A stretch of DNA of 64,000 nt from Paguma larvata. Lineage: Eukaryota > Chordata > Mammalia > Carnivora > Viverridae. The notes below the pieces were generated by a model. The model was not told the DNA's origin. It saw only the letters and a program-made list of their open reading frames with translations, and did not search any database. The stretch lies in NCBI GenBank assembly GCA_030068075.1, contig JAINVK010001143.1:1-64000 (forward strand), given 5' to 3'. Both the position numbers and the translations under genes were made by a program. This document shows positions 48,419-62,045 of this stretch, one piece after another (position 1 is the stretch's first letter; every line of letters starts with the position of its first letter).

Positions 48419-49479
48419 CTCTTCGAACCTCCAACACTGCCTCTCTCATCCTCACTCTTAACTGATGACCTCCCTTTCTAATTCACTGGGAACATTGCAT
48501 AAGAGTCAACCCGAATGAACAAGTCCAAAATTGAACTCCCCTATCTTCCTCTATGAACCTTCTTCAAGTGCAGAATTTTCCATCGCAGGGCAATGGCAAC
48601 TCTATTCATTCAGCTGTTGTGCCATAGACTTGAGAGTGACCCTTCACTATGCTGCTATACTCACCCCTCATTTTCAACCAGTCAGGAAATCCTGTGAGCT
48701 CTTTTGGCAAAATACGTCCAGAATCTGGCCACTTCTCATCACCTCCACTGCTAATGTCCTGTTACAACCCACCATCAGTTTTTTTTCCCCCCTAGCTTAT
48801 TGGAATTGTTTCCTGACTTCTTTCTCTGCTTCACCCTCCTGCCCGGCCACCCCCCTGCAAACTGCCCCACCGATAATCAATCCAGCAGCCAGAATAATGC
48901 TATTAAAACATATAATCTGATCATATAGTCCCTCTGCTTAAAACCAAGAGCTTTCATTTCGTTCAGGGTAAATTAAGAGTCCTATGAGGCCATATGTGAT
49001 TTGTCCACTAGTTACCTCTCTTACCTTATCTCTTCTTTCTCATCCTCCTTTGGCCACTGTGACCTTCTTGCTACGCTGAAAGGAAGGGCTTTGGCCCCAT
49101 CTGTTCTTTCAGCCTGGAACATTCTTCCCCCCAGATGTCTGCATGACTACTTCCCTCATCTCTTTTATGTCTTTGGTTAAATGTCATCTGTCAATGTGGC
49201 TTACCCCTAAACATCTTATTCCAAATCCCCCTCCCCACCACACATACAAGTCCCATTTACCTTGCCATATTTTGTTCTCTCTTGAATGCATTCTGTTCTT
49301 TCAACACATTATGTATTTATTTCCTTATTATGAGTCTCTGCTCCCTAGAAGGCAGGCTCTTCAAACCCAGGGTGTTGTTGTTGTTGTTGTTTAGTATGTG
49401 TGTCCGATTCTTCACTAATTTCTCTCAGTAGAGACTGGCATACAGGAGGTGCTCAACAAATATTTGTTGAATGAATAAA
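48419..49479 (+). mobile_element. LINE-2 element, right arm
   Basis: Mirror of 36940-38000, ending GTGCTCAACAAATATTTGTTGAATGAATA. Confidence 0.75.
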
Positions 49480-50258
49480 CATATATTACCAACATCCTCC
49501 ATGTTTACTCAAAATTTTTTAATCCAGTGAAGAATGAGAGGGAGGTGCTAATGTCCCCCACAAAATTATGTTTCCCCTTATGGTTGTGCCAATCTCCCCT
49601 TATGGTTGTGCCATCATCCACAAAATCCCAAGACAAAGAAAATATTTCTAATACATATAATGGGCAAAGGGTAAATAACCCTAAGGAACAAAAACAGATG
49701 ATAAATAGCACACCAAAACAACAAAACAAACAAGCGAAGGAAACACATTAGGGCACCCATGAATAGGTGAACACTGTTCACAAAGAATTTGGTAGTGTTC
49801 GTGAGGGTAAGGAAACAACTTTTGCTCAGCTGTGCTTGCACTGAGAGTGTCATAAAAAGTATCTCCATGAATGGTCGTCGTTGTATCTGGTGTTAGGACA
49901 ATGTTGAAGAGGAAGTTCACTCATTATACAGTAACCTCCCTAGGATGACTCATGGGAGAAACCTGTCTCCAGGAAAAGCATTGGTTGCTCCTTCTGTGCA
50001 ATCATTCAGGTTTGGCCTTGGGGATGCTGTGACTCCTGCTGGTGATCATCTTTCCGTCTTTCCGTTTAGGCAGCTCAGAAACATAGATCCGCACCTCTGG
50101 CCAACTGGGAGTAAATGTGTAGAGCCTTATGGCATGTGCTTTGTGTTCAAATCAGTCATCTGATTAGGCTTGTGCATTTTAATTTGGCCTTGATTTCCTC
50201 ACCCGATATATTTATTGAAACTTTGATTTTCTTCTGTATTAATGTATTTGTGCAAGCT

Positions 50259-50409
50259 GTGTTATTCCTCAGCTCAAAGCCTGCCAATGGCTTCCGATCT
50301 CACCCAGAGTAAAAACCCAACCCTCGGCCTGTAAAGACTCTACTGGATTTAATTCCTGGCTAACTCTCTGGCCACTCTTCTTCACTCACTCTGCACTAGT
50401 CAAACTGGA
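50259..50409 (+). mobile_element. L2-like fragment, right arm
   Basis: Mirror of 36010-36160. Confidence 0.45.
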
Positions 50410-50459
50410 ATCAGCTTATACTTTTAATAAAATCTTCTGTTTCTCGGGTGATTGAGCCA

Positions 50460-50975
50460 CATGACACATGACCACAGCCATAGACTGTTTGGTTTTAAAA
50501 CACACCTTTTGAGGGCAAGGTATGATGGCTCTCTAAGTCTGCTTACCCCTTGTTCATGCCAACATCTGGATAAAGCATATCTATCAATCATATCTCACAA
50601 ATACTATGTATGTCGCTACACTGTGTACCAAGAGCATCGCTGGTGTACTGTCTGTTCAATGCCAAATTCTTGTTCTACAGTTTGCCATCTGGGAAGAAGT
50701 ATACAGTCACCAGCCACCACTGAGACCACTGGATTGGTGATGATGACTACCTTCCATCTTACTGCATCCATCTTGCCTGCCAGATAAAGCAGCTCTGAGC
50801 CTATTTACTGGGGCCTTTCTAGAAAACAACACTCATCACCCTTATAGTCATTTATCTCTGGCTTTCTCTATCCATGGGAATCCACTGGACTTCCAAGGCT
50901 GCCTTCTCCAGACTATCCAGTATGACTGTCCCCTCCCTACTGGATTATCTCCCACAGCCTGTACTGCTAACCCAG
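50460..50975 (+). pseudogene. Possible gypsy integrase remnant upstream of the chromodomain relic
   Basis: A frame at 50463-50530 encodes THDHSHRLFGFKTHLL, loosely like the His-containing zinc-binding start of gypsy integrase. The patch near 50790 encodes ALSLFTGAF, loosely like the integrase C-terminal motif. The catalytic core is not recognisable and the distance is too short, so a large part must be deleted. The left-arm mirror is 35443-35958. Confidence 0.3.
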
Positions 50976-51130
50976 GATGGGGAAGTGGAATATGAAATAC
51001 AAGAGTGGCTGGACTTTCGGTGGCACTGTGGCACCTCCAAGCCTTCTTCACCTAGAAGGATCCTGCCAAAGGGATTGATCCCCAGAGCCACGTGGAAAGT
51101 GCCCTGTTTAGGTCAAAACATTCTAACAAG
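50976..51130 (+). pseudogene. Ty3/gypsy-type chromodomain relic, right arm
   Basis: Mirror of 35288-35442. The same frame break occurs, so the decay preceded the last arm homogenisation or duplication. Confidence 0.55.
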
Positions 51131-51720
51131 TGAACCCTTGGAGTTCCAGGCCTCTGGTATCCATGGTATGGGATTTCATCCATTTGGAAGTGTACAGGGA
51201 AGCCAATGGGGCACAAATAGTTTGAGGGTCATGAATGAGGGTCATGAACCTGATGGTTCAGGGTCAAGGACCAGAAGGTTTCTCTTTCTTGCATCCTTTC
51301 ACCTCAGGGAGTGGCCTCAGGCAATGCCTCTGGAGCCAGTTCACTCAGTCTCCTCTAACCAGCACTGCCAGCCCTTTGTTCCCGATCTTGTTCTTGTGTT
51401 AACCCCACCATACAGACTTGAAATCCTCATCACAGAAAACTTGGAAAGTTGGAGAAAGTTACCAGAATGAATTTAAAATTCAGCCATAATTCTACAACCA
51501 ATACATAATCACTCTTAGTTCTGAATTTACTACCCCGGTCTCTTTTCTATGGGAGTAAGGTAATGTGGCATGACCTACTACCATGAGATTCAGTGGTGTC
51601 CCTTGCTGCATTCCAGACATTGCTGAGCATGTGTGATGACCTGCAAAAATGGCCTTCCTGCCCCCTGCCCACACACCCCACCTTTCATGGAAAAAGATGC
51701 TCAACCTCAACACGAGTCAG

Positions 51721-51722
<2 letters not shown>

Positions 51723-51772
<50 letters not shown>

Positions 51773-51787
51773 TGTGTGTGTGTATTT

Positions 51788-51822
<35 letters not shown>
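51723..51822. repeat. (TA)n-(TG)n-(TA)n compound microsatellite, right arm
   Basis: Mirror of the left tract with a different unit count in each block. Confidence 0.9.
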
Positions 51823-51823
<1 letters not shown>

Positions 51824-52034
51824 ATTTTAAATTCCGGTTTTGAACATACGGTGCAATATTAATTTCGAGTGTCCAATATTGTGTGATTGAACACTTCCGT
51901 ACAACACCCAGTGCTCATCACAACCTGTGCCCTCCTTAATCCCCATCACCTATTTAACCCATCCCTCCACCCAGCTCCCTTCTGGTAACCATCAGTTTGT
52001 TCTCTCTAGTTAAGAGTCCGTTTCTTGGTTAGGC
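51823..52034 (-). mobile_element. L1 3' end, minus strand, right arm
   Basis: Mirror of 34375-34588. Confidence 0.85.
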
Positions 52035-52994
52035 AATAAAATAATTTTAATCACAGTGAGATATCATTTATTTTCTATCAGAGGACTATTTGATTTAGGG
52101 ATGGAAAAAGGATACTAGGAAATGACATCCTAAGGAAGAAAGAATCAGGAAGCCCAGTTTGGCCCACTAACAGCACTATGGCTGTTTGGGGGAAGTGGTG
52201 ATATCCCTTACTCAGGTTTGTCTCCTGGCCCAGTTCCCATGGGATCGAATATGAATCCAATGGGAGGCTGAGACTAAAAACTGAAACCGTTGTTTCTCTA
52301 AGAGTGAGGAAGCAGTGCAAATCACTCAGCAGAGGCCAAATGGCTCCCTTTCATGGTGGGTGATCACCATGTGCAACTGATGGGCCTGTGGTCAGAATAA
52401 AGGATGCTCCCTTGCCACCAAGCACCACAGGAGCCACTCTCAGAGAAATGTGCTGTGGATACTTGGGTCCAGAGCCCTGGGATCTTTTGTAGATGTGGCT
52501 GAATAAAAACAGGGTTAACACCAAGGCAGCCACACCGGCTCATCACCAATCTCATCCCTGCCTCTTCTCTGGATGCTCCAGAACTCCTAGTGAGCTCTGC
52601 ATCAACATACTCAGCAACACCAGCCAGGGTGCGTGATGGCCACCAAGGTCATCACCAGGCTTGGGGATGGGACAGGCTTGATGCATATTCTGACATGTGA
52701 TTCCATATCCTCACCCAGGAATGGAATGGAACAGAATGGAATGGAATGACAAAGGAGATCTGAAATATGGGCATGGGGAAGGCCTCAGAGGACTCTGTGA
52801 AGAATTGATCCAAGTTCTAAATGACCAAATGGTTCTGATCAGTTAGGGGAAAAACACACACACACAGCTGAAACAAAAACATTTTCCACATTTCTAGCTG
52901 AGAAAATTTAGAGATGCGGCTTGGATTATCAAGTGTTAATAACATTAAAAACTGTTTTATGTTTCTATGAAAATGTTCTGTGATTGTAAGAAAG

Positions 52995-53030
52995 CAAAAA
53001 AAAAAAAAAAGAAAGAAAGAAAGAAAGAAG
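52995..53030. repeat. Poly-A plus (GAAA)n, right arm
   Basis: Shorter mirror of the left TTTC/T tract. Confidence 0.85.
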
Positions 53031-53537
53031 GATCAGAGGAAGAGGAGAGGAGAGGGGGCAGCAAAGAGGGAGAGAGAAACAGAGAGACAGAGACACACAG
53101 AGAATAAAGGCAAAGGAAGGAAAGAAGGGGAAGAGACAAAAGTGACTATGCAAAGAGACCAGCCATGGGCTTAGTTCATTTTTCTTCTTGAAACCCAGGG
53201 CTGCTGCCTCTAACGTCCAAAGTCCTGATGATAACATTCTGGTATTGTGCTTGCTTAGTGAAGCTATCAGAGCTTCCCTTGAGGAAAAGTTATGACCCAC
53301 TGCAGCAAGACGGGCATGACTGGGGTCTATGCCCAACCAACGTGACAGCCCTAGTCACCATAGCACCAGGAAGTTACAGCTTAACCCATAAGTACCATGG
53401 CTAACTTATGCCTATTTCTCCCCTTCGTTGCCCCAGGCCTCCCTCTCCCTTAGCAGATGTGGAACAAAGGAACCCTTGCAGAAAATAATCTCAGAGCCAC
53501 AGTCTGACCTATGTCTGGAAAGTCCATAGCATTCCGA

Positions 53538-53743
53538 ATGAACTAGAATTTACTGATCATTTCCTAGGCTCCAAGGCCTTGGGCTAAGAGCTCACATGTT
53601 CACTTATTATATAATGCCATCGTTAAAACAACCAAGTGAGGCAAGCGTGACTATAACCTCCACTTTTGAAGTGAGGAAACCAAGGCTCAGTGAGCTCTAG
53701 AAACCTGCCTAAGGTCACAAAGATAATAAAATTCAGGTGTCTC
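53538..53743 (-). mobile_element. MIR SINE, right arm
   Basis: Mirror of 32655-32860. Confidence 0.7.
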
Positions 53744-53931
53744 TCAAATAAAAGATGACATACTTTGCTTTAACTATAAATCATCATGGCCCTGAGACTA
53801 AAGAGGAGAATAAGGTTGGCAATTTCCAAGGAGGAAGTGGTTTTAAATCTGGCCTGATTTCAAATCACTTTGAACTACCCTTGTGTGCCTAGGGAGGCGT
53901 CTTCTCTCTTAAACATCTACTCGCAGACACA

Positions 53932-53933
53932 CG

Positions 53934-53984
<51 letters not shown>

Positions 53985-53996
53985 ACACACACACAC
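53932..53996. repeat. (CA)n/(CG)n microsatellite, right arm
   Basis: Mirror of the left TG/CG tract: CGCGCGCGC followed by a CA run. Confidence 0.9.
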
Positions 53997-54285
53997 CAAC
54001 TACTGGTATGGGGCAGTGTGAGTCCCATATGATCCAGACTTAGCAGTTAATAGAATGATTATTTCCTTACCCTTACTCATGAACAATATTAAATCAAAAT
54101 TCCCAGAATTTTCTTGGAAACTTACTGCATCAGAAGCTTCCAACTTTAGCCCAGAATGTGTTCACTTCATTTGTGCAGATTCCACCGTCCCCCAAAGATA
54201 GCTTAGAGCCCTTCTCTGTCTTCCCATAATGCCCTGGATGTATTGTCATCGATCCAATCATCCAACAAATCATCACAGAACTTCT

Positions 54286-54988
54286 CTGAAAGGGAAACAC
54301 TTTTGCACTGTTAGGGGGAATGCAAACTGGTGCATCCACTCTGGAGGACAGTACGGAGGTTCCTCAAAATATTAAAAATAGAACTACCCTACCACCCAGC
54401 AATTGCACTACTAGGTATGTATCCAAAGGCTACAAAAATGCTGATTTGAAGGGGCACATGCTCCCCAATGTTTAGAGCAGCGCTGTCAACAATAGCCAAA
54501 TTATGGAAAGAGCCAAATGCCCATCGACTGATGGGTGGATACAGAAGATGTGGTATAGATACACAATAGAATGTTACTCGGTGATCAAAACGCATGAAAT
54601 CTTGCCATTGCAACAGCGTGGATGGAACTAGAGTATGTTATGCTATGCTAAGCAAAATAAGTCAGAGAAAGACAGCTATCATATGATTTCACTCATATGT
54701 GGAATGTATAAAACAAAACAGATGAACACAGGGGAAGGGAAGGAAAAATAAAATAAGATAAAAACAAAGAGGGAGACAAACCATAAGAAACTCTTAAACT
54801 CAGAGAACAAACTGAGAGTTGCTGGAGGGGAAGTGGGCAGGGGGATGGGCTAAATGGGTGATGGAAATTAAGGAGGGCACTTGTTGGGATGAGCACTGGG
54901 TGTTATATGTAGGTGATGAATCACTAAATTCTACTCCTGAAACCAGTACTACACTATATGTTAACTAACTTGGATTTAAATTTTTAAA
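54286..54988 (+). mobile_element. L1 3' end, plus strand, right arm
   Basis: Mirror of 31410-32112, the same truncation point, so the insertion predates or was copied with the duplication. Confidence 0.9.
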
Positions 54989-55855
54989 AAAATCATGGAA
55001 ATTCTCTAATATATGCCACCACTATATTACTCCTTGAATTTCTGTCATTTTAATTACTACTATCTTTTTTTTTTAATACTACCTTTTTTTAATGATCAGT
55101 TTTAATGTAACAATATCTCTCACAAGGATGAGTGCCTCGTAAGAAGGTACCGTGCATTATTCATTGTTATATACCTAGGTCTTAGCCACATATGGGCACA
55201 TCTCTGAGTAGGTTTCAACAAATGTTGGAGATTGAACGAAAAATTTCATGAGGTATATACTGCATGTAAGACATTAGGAACACAAAGAGGAGATAAAATA
55301 TAAACTAAATGGAATGCAAACCCCACTAAGGGCAAAGAGATGATGCTACGTTGAAGGCGGGATATCAAGAAGGGAAGCTCTTGTAATACCGACAAACACC
55401 CTTTGCAAAATAAACCAGGGTCTGCACACTCAGATAAGCATACATCTTAGGTAGGATGGCAAAATAGCATCCAGACCTATACTGGGAGCCCTGTCTTCTC
55501 AGTCTCCAGTCTGCTTTATGGGGCCCAGTCTGCCTATCATACTGTATGTAACACAATCCCCTGACACACCAGGGACAGTAGAAGTGAGAAGTAAAAGAGT
55601 ATGAATATGAAAGTCCTTCCTTTTAGGAATAGATACCTTCTACTGTGACTCACCAGACTGTCTTGCCTGTCTCTCAAAGTATTAGAAGTTCTGAATCCCC
55701 AAAACCTACCCAGGAGAAGTGTTGCCACTCTAGACCTACATGCTTCCTAACTACGCATAGGTCTGAAGGGCCAAATTTGCCTGCCAATTGCCCTAGAGAT
55801 TGCAGGTTTTTACTTGTGAATTCTGTTGACGGCACCCATCCCATATTCTGCAGGT

Positions 55856-56315
55856 TCCATATTGGTGTCTCCAGAGGCTCAGCAACTCAAGTACTGACAC
55901 GAGCTTTTGGGCGGGGAAAATAGTTTTGTTGCAGGGCGCAAGCAAGGAGACAGGAGAACATTTCTCAAACCTGCCTCCCTGAAGGGCTGGGGTTGGGTGT
56001 ATTTAAGGATAAGCGGTCAGGATGTCAAGGGGTATGTAGGGGTTGAATGGAATATGCTGACTGCAAATAGGGGCATATGCATTCCAGAATCATGCCTCTT
56101 CATGTGTCCACGTGTTCAGAAAATGGTGGCCTAAGCATGATGAACGGGAGAGATCGTGGGGTGTGTCGTCACAGAGGTTACTTTCATTCACTCTTGTCCC
56201 TTCCACGCAGCTGCAAGAATTCTTCCCGGTTTGCTTCAGTCTTAGCCAGTCTCCTGGGTGGTTGATCGACTTCTGCAAAACAGGTTCATAACTCAATCAA
56301 ATGAGCCAGCGTTTC
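55856..56315 (-). mobile_element. LTR-like element, right arm
   Basis: Mirror of 30080-30540. Confidence 0.45.
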
Positions 56316-56374
56316 TCTAGGGTAGAATGATCAACTATTTGTCGACGTGTCGGTTTCACTTTCGATTTGTCATT

Positions 56375-56429
56375 CCCCCCCCCCGCTCCCCCCCTTCCCC
56401 TTCCCTCCCCCCCCCCCCCCCCCCCCCCC
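56375..56429 (-). repeat. Poly-C tract (poly-G on minus), right arm
   Basis: Mirror of the left tract with 10 C, a short spacer, then 23 C. The main run is three bases shorter than in the left arm. Confidence 0.9.
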
Positions 56430-59400
56430 GCTAGACAAGGAACCTGAATTGTGTCATTGTGTCATGGTCCCTGGTATAGTATTCAGGGATCATGTGGGCC
56501 TTCTGACTTCCAGGTGTGCTGCAGGTGGCAGCAGGGAGCAGCCCTTCCTTTCTTTATACAGCTACTGATTAATGGTAAATAAAAGCATAGTTTTCATAAA
56601 TTGGGCAGCTCTCCTAAATTAGGTTTCACACTACATCATTGATGTCAGAATAACTCTACAGGTTAAGCGTTTTTCTTCCCATTTAGTATTTGAAAAAAGA
56701 GAGAGACGGAGAGAGACCTCTGTTTTTGTACAAAAACAGTAGATGGAGGGTTAAGACTTGAATCAAGGTCTAAGTTTATTGCTAGTTGGTTTATGGGTGT
56801 TAAATGGTGTTTCTTGAGTTTTCCTTCCTGAGAAGCAAATCTATATTCACCAGCTACAAAAGAGCAGTAGCTGGAGTTCACGGCCAGCCTGACAGCATTA
56901 TCTTACCCCAGCACCCCTGAGGGACACTAGAGCTACTTTCGATAGTAAGGGGGGCAGGATGGAGGTGAGATGGGTCGACATGACACAAAGATGAGAGAGA
57001 CTTATGGAGACTAGTGAATGGCCGTGCCTTTCTTTGAGTAAGGGAGAGGTATTTGTGTATCAGTTGTGGTGGTATCATGATGTCAACCCTTCCTGGCCGC
57101 TGGACCCCAAGACAGAGCAAGATTTTCAGGGACTTGTGAGTCCCTGAAACACAGTGCATTGTGTCACCTGTGTCAGATGTAACAACTGTGTCAGATGGCC
57201 AGGATGGCATCTTAAGGGACCGTTGTACTTCCTCCTGATCACAAAACAGTCCTAGAATATGATGACCACACTCACAGCTTCAGCAAGATGGCGCAAGCCA
57301 TCTCTTGGACTGGCCCCTGTTACATCTTGTAAATCACGCTTTCTGTTTTCATGGAATACTCTCTCACATGATTTCTGCCCACAGCCCCAGTTGTTTTTCC
57401 TTCCAGCTTTTAGTGGCAAGTTTCAAGGCCTATTGAATTGGCTTTCCTGTCTATAGTCCAATAGCTAAACAGTCCATAAGAATCACACCCCTGAATACTA
57501 TCGGCCTATTTGTTGCTCGATTCGCGCTTAATATCTCACTGACCTCACTGCCCCAGGACATCCTACCTCATACAAATTATAGCTTCTAGCCTGAATGAGT
57601 GAGTTGGACTCTGTCAGTTTTTGTTTTTTCTTTTTTTTGAGATTTACTTTGTCACGTGTTACAATATATTTATTAAACATGTTGCACAGATACTTGACAA
57701 TAAATTATGTATATGATATAATTGTTGGGTTCGGGGCTCAGGATTTATCCATTAAGTCGAGTTTGGTTCACATCTCAAAACTTCTAAATTCTTATTAAGC
57801 TGTTGGCTGTTTGAGCAGTCAATTGCTGAGAGACGTGTTTTTTTACTGGATTTGCCCATTCCTGCTTGCGATTCTTTCAATTTTTGCTTTATGTATTTTG
57901 AGGCTATGTTACAATGAGGTTTCTGGGACAAGTTCCAATTTGGGATTGCATCCCGGGGTCATTGTTGTTGCACTCCCTCCTGACCATAGAATGCACCCTG
58001 TGGACACAATCACTCAAGATGTCACCTCTAACACCCTATTTCTGTATGAAACACACTCACTATAAGATGACCACAAGTCAACCCCTGTAGGTATCATGAA
58101 CCACACCTGTGGCAGAAAACACTTTTATTTTCCAGATTTTACATTTTCATAGTAGACTAACTTTCATGGTTTCTGGCCATAGTCCTAGTTTTCCTCTCAA
58201 CTTTTAATGACTAGTTTCAAGGTCCTTCAGGTTTGTCTTCCCATATTGTCTGACAGCCACCAAGACCATGTGATCCATATTTTTAAGGAGTATCTACATG
58301 GCTTTACCACCGGCGAATAGCAGCACTCACCCTTGCCAACGACAAACATATCGATAATGGAAGATGCCTTCCTTACATGTAAGATGCCTTCTTCTACCCT
58401 ATGGGTCTCTAGCTCCAAGCAGTTATAGGTTTCACTTTCTCACACGCACACCCGACCCCACTTTATCCCTGGCATTAAAGATACTTCAGCACCTTAGTGA
58501 GTACTGGTGAAGCCTTCGGCTCCATCCATGTATGTCCACATTACCTGCCTTAGAAGGAAGCCAAAGGTCAACTCACTGGTGGCCTTCCAGAAAAGAATCA
58601 TCCCAGTTGAACTTTCATCTTTAATTTTCTTGCCCCACACCAGAGGGCCTTTCTTCAATACAGTTCTGAAAGTCCACCAACACTCCCCTTTTATGAACTG
58701 TCTTTTGTTACTGTCCCACTCCTCTTTCCCTTATTTCAATAGCCAGCTACCTTGAGTCCAGCTGAAACAACAGGTGTGAGTGCAAAAGCCAATGCTTATT
58801 TCGATAGCTCTGCCTGGCCTGCCAATGGGAAAGACTCTGGGCGATAGTTATATCTCCTGCTGTTTGCGGGTACAGAGCAATTGGCTTTTCCAATCTTGCG
58901 AGGTCCTCGGTTTCTGGTCTCTGCAAGTATCTAAGCCTGTGGATACTTTGAGCGTGTGAGAAGTTCCCTGATGTTAAAAAATAAATAAATAAAATAAATA
59001 GAGTAAAAATAATCCTAACAAACTGTGCACATGCTACACATCATAATAACTTTCTGTTTATAAATTAAAGGTAATTAATCGGCCCAAAATATTAGATTAC
59101 AAGCAAATACCTAAATGCTTCCTCAGGTAAAAGTCCAGTTGCGTTGCCTAAAATTCTATTCATATTCACTTGTTATCACAGATTTGGCCATCGTCTTGAG
59201 TCTAACCCTCCATTTACTGTTGTCTATTGACCTCCTGGTCAGACCTCCACATTCACCAACATTCAGCATCCATGTGGATGACCCATCTTACAGTTGAACC
59301 TCTGGGTTACACACAGACTGCTATCCTTGCAGAATCGTGTCCTCTAGTTTTAGCTGTTCCCTGAGAATGTCCCCCCCATCTCCTTGTGAGAGTGGTCTTC

Positions 59401-59676
59401 CCTTTCCTCTGAGCAGCTATGCAGGGCTTCCAAGACATTCTTCTCGAGACAAGACTTTAACACATTCCTCTTGCTCTCAGCTGCCCTCTCATGCTTCGTA
59501 GACAAAACAGGAAGCTTCTGGAGGGAACATCCTCAATCTCCTGTGTTTGCTACCCGTCTTCATTCAGGTTCTCTGGAGATACCTAGCTCACCCTCCAGAC
59601 AGTCTTTGGTATAAGGCCAATTCCCCAGCACACATAAGTCTTTCTAAACCTAAACTAATAATTTAAAAAGTCCCTG

Positions 59677-60268
59677 AGTTCTTCACAACATTAAAAATAT
59701 AATTACCACATGATCCAGTAATTTCACTTCTGGGTATAAACCCAAAACAACTGAAAGCAGCGTCCCAAAGTGATATTTTCACACCCATGTTCATAGCAAC
59801 ATTACTCGCAATAGCCAAAAGTGGGAAGCAACCCAAATACTCATGGATGGATGAATGGATAAACCAAATGTGGTGTATACACACAATATATAATAATAAT
59901 AGAATATTATTCAGTCTTAAAAACAAAGGAAATACTGCCACATGGCACCAACATGGACAAACCTTGAGGACATTATACTAAGTGAAATGAGCCAGTGCAC
60001 GAAAAGACAAACACTACATGATTGCACTTATATGAGGTATCAAAAGTAGTCAAATTCATAGAAACAGAAAGTAGTATAGTGGTTGCCAGGGGCTGGGGGG
60101 AGGGGAAATGGGAAGTTGTTGCTTAATGGGGTGTAGAGTTTCCATTTTGCAAGAGGAGCTAGTTCTGTCAGACAGCAGTGTGGATATACTTAACACTATT
60201 GAACTGTATACTTAGAAATGGTTTAAGAGGGTAATTTTTTCTGTTATGTGTATTTCACCACAACTTTC
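59677..60268 (+). mobile_element. Old L1 3' end with target-site duplications, right arm
   Basis: Mirror of 26114-26704. AAAAGTCCCTG flanks it at 59666-59676 and 60269-60279. Confidence 0.8.
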
Positions 60269-60279
60269 AAAAGTCCCTG

Positions 60280-61500
60280 GACCTCATGTCTCTTTCCAGC
60301 TTCAACTCTTTGGAAGAACTTTCTATGGTCATTGTCATCTCTTCTTTAACCCCCATTCCCTTCTCAACCCACTACCATCTGACTTCTGCCCTCACCATTC
60401 CACTAAAACTGCTCTTGCTAAGCTGTCAATGACCTCTCGATATTTGTGGGCTTAGTGTACTCAACCCAGGGTATTGGGTACTACTATTCATTTCTTCCTG
60501 GAAGTTTCTCTTGCCCGTTTGCTTTTGTGAGACTCTCCTTTGGTTCTTTGCTGATGTCTCACTGATGACTCTCTCTTCCCTCTCTCTCTTTTACTTCTTT
60601 ATTTTCCCTGCCATTTTCTCTTCATAAACTGCTCTTTCTTTGGCCTGCCACTCTTTGTGTCTTTACAGCCCTTCATAGTTTCCTCTGAACAGCTCAATTA
60701 AACCTAAAGAAACAGCTATATGATTTATCTCTCTGATCAGATCTCCTCTAACTACTCAACTCTATCTGAATGTTCCATAGGCTCTTCAAACTCAACTCCT
60801 CAAATTAAAATCATCATCCCTTCTCTTGTGTTTTTTAGCTCAATGCATGCATTCCCCAAATCCTGTTCTGAAATTTGGGACTCATACTGGAATCCTGATT
60901 CTTCTTTATCCCCCATATCCAATCAGTCAATAAGTTCTATTCATTCTATTTCTCTTATTTTCAAAATTCATCTTAATTCTTATTGCCTTTGCTAAATTAC
61001 CATCACCTAGTGTCTTCACTTCGTTCTCTCTGCCTGCAGAATTGCCTTCATCAATGTTATCTGCCACATTGTTTCTTACTCATTTTCTTAGAATTATTTT
61101 TAATCGCGAGGCTGACTAAAGATATTTATTAGCTTACCATTGCTTTTAGGTTAAAGTCTCAAATCCCTAATAGTCAGTATACAAAACCCAACTTTTCTCC
61201 CAAGATATTAAATGACTACAGTCTTACTGCAGCTTTTTTTTTTTTTTTTTGACATTTGCTGTATGTTACTGTGGTTTTTAGTTCTTAAAGTCCCTTTCAC
61301 ATGCACTTCCTTCACCCTGGTGTGTCCTTCCTTGCCTGTTTCCCCTTTTATGCTGGTTGCCCTTTATGATTCAGGTTATTTATCCTCTATTTCTTTTCCA
61401 GGGTACATGATGCTATTTCGTGATGACCACTTTAGATTCCCTCTCACTGTAAGTGCTTCTTCCAAAACAGGGACTAAATTCTTCACCCCTCTATTTCTTG
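60280..61500 (+). mobile_element. LINE-2-like fossil, right arm
   Basis: Mirror of 24880-26101. The matching T-run is at about 61234-61250. Confidence 0.5.
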
Positions 61501-61739
61501 CTTAGCACCATGCTTGTTTGTAATTTACTCTCTATTTGGAGGTTTTTTTTTGGGGGGGGGTGCCCTATTGGTGTATGCACCTGCTTGCACAAACGGAGAG
61601 TGTGAATCCAAATCTCTGCTGTTCACTCAGCAGTGGCGGGGCGCGCTATAGCTTTAACTCAGGCTTTTCGCATGGTCACCACTGATATTAAAGAACATGC
61701 AAACACCTGAGACCTCTCAAGCATCTCAGACTGCGCAAC

Positions 61740-62045
61740 AAGGCCACACCTTTTTGAGCCTGAGCAGCACGGAGGAGGCGGGGCCAGTGACTCCGCCTCC
61801 ACCCTCCTCCAGGCGAGGGAGATTGCACGCAGGCGCGCCGAAGAGAGCCAGTCTGGCCCGGCCCCCCTTTTCCAACCAAATGCAGAAAGAGCACGCAGAT
61901 AGTCCTTTCCCGGAAGCTGTTCCTCGGTGTGTGGTGTGGCAACATGGAGGCGACTAGTGGGATTGCTGAGCCGGTGAGACGCTGCTCTGGGTCGGGGCGG
62001 GGCGGGGAGTCGAGCTGGGTCGAGCATTGAACACCCACTCCCCTC
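61740..62045 (+). promoter_or_regulatory. PBDC1: CpG-rich promoter region of right PBDC1
   Basis: Mirror of the left PBDC1 promoter block, with GGGGCGGGGCGGGG inside intron 1 just after exon 1. It differs from the left copy mainly by 1-bp length changes in G/C runs. Confidence 0.6.

Noticed and set aside
50874..51470. 198-residue open frame (plus) as a functional gene
   Set aside because: Only the middle looks like a gypsy chromodomain, the second half of that domain lies in another frame, and the left-arm copy has a different upstream frame because of a 1-bp difference.
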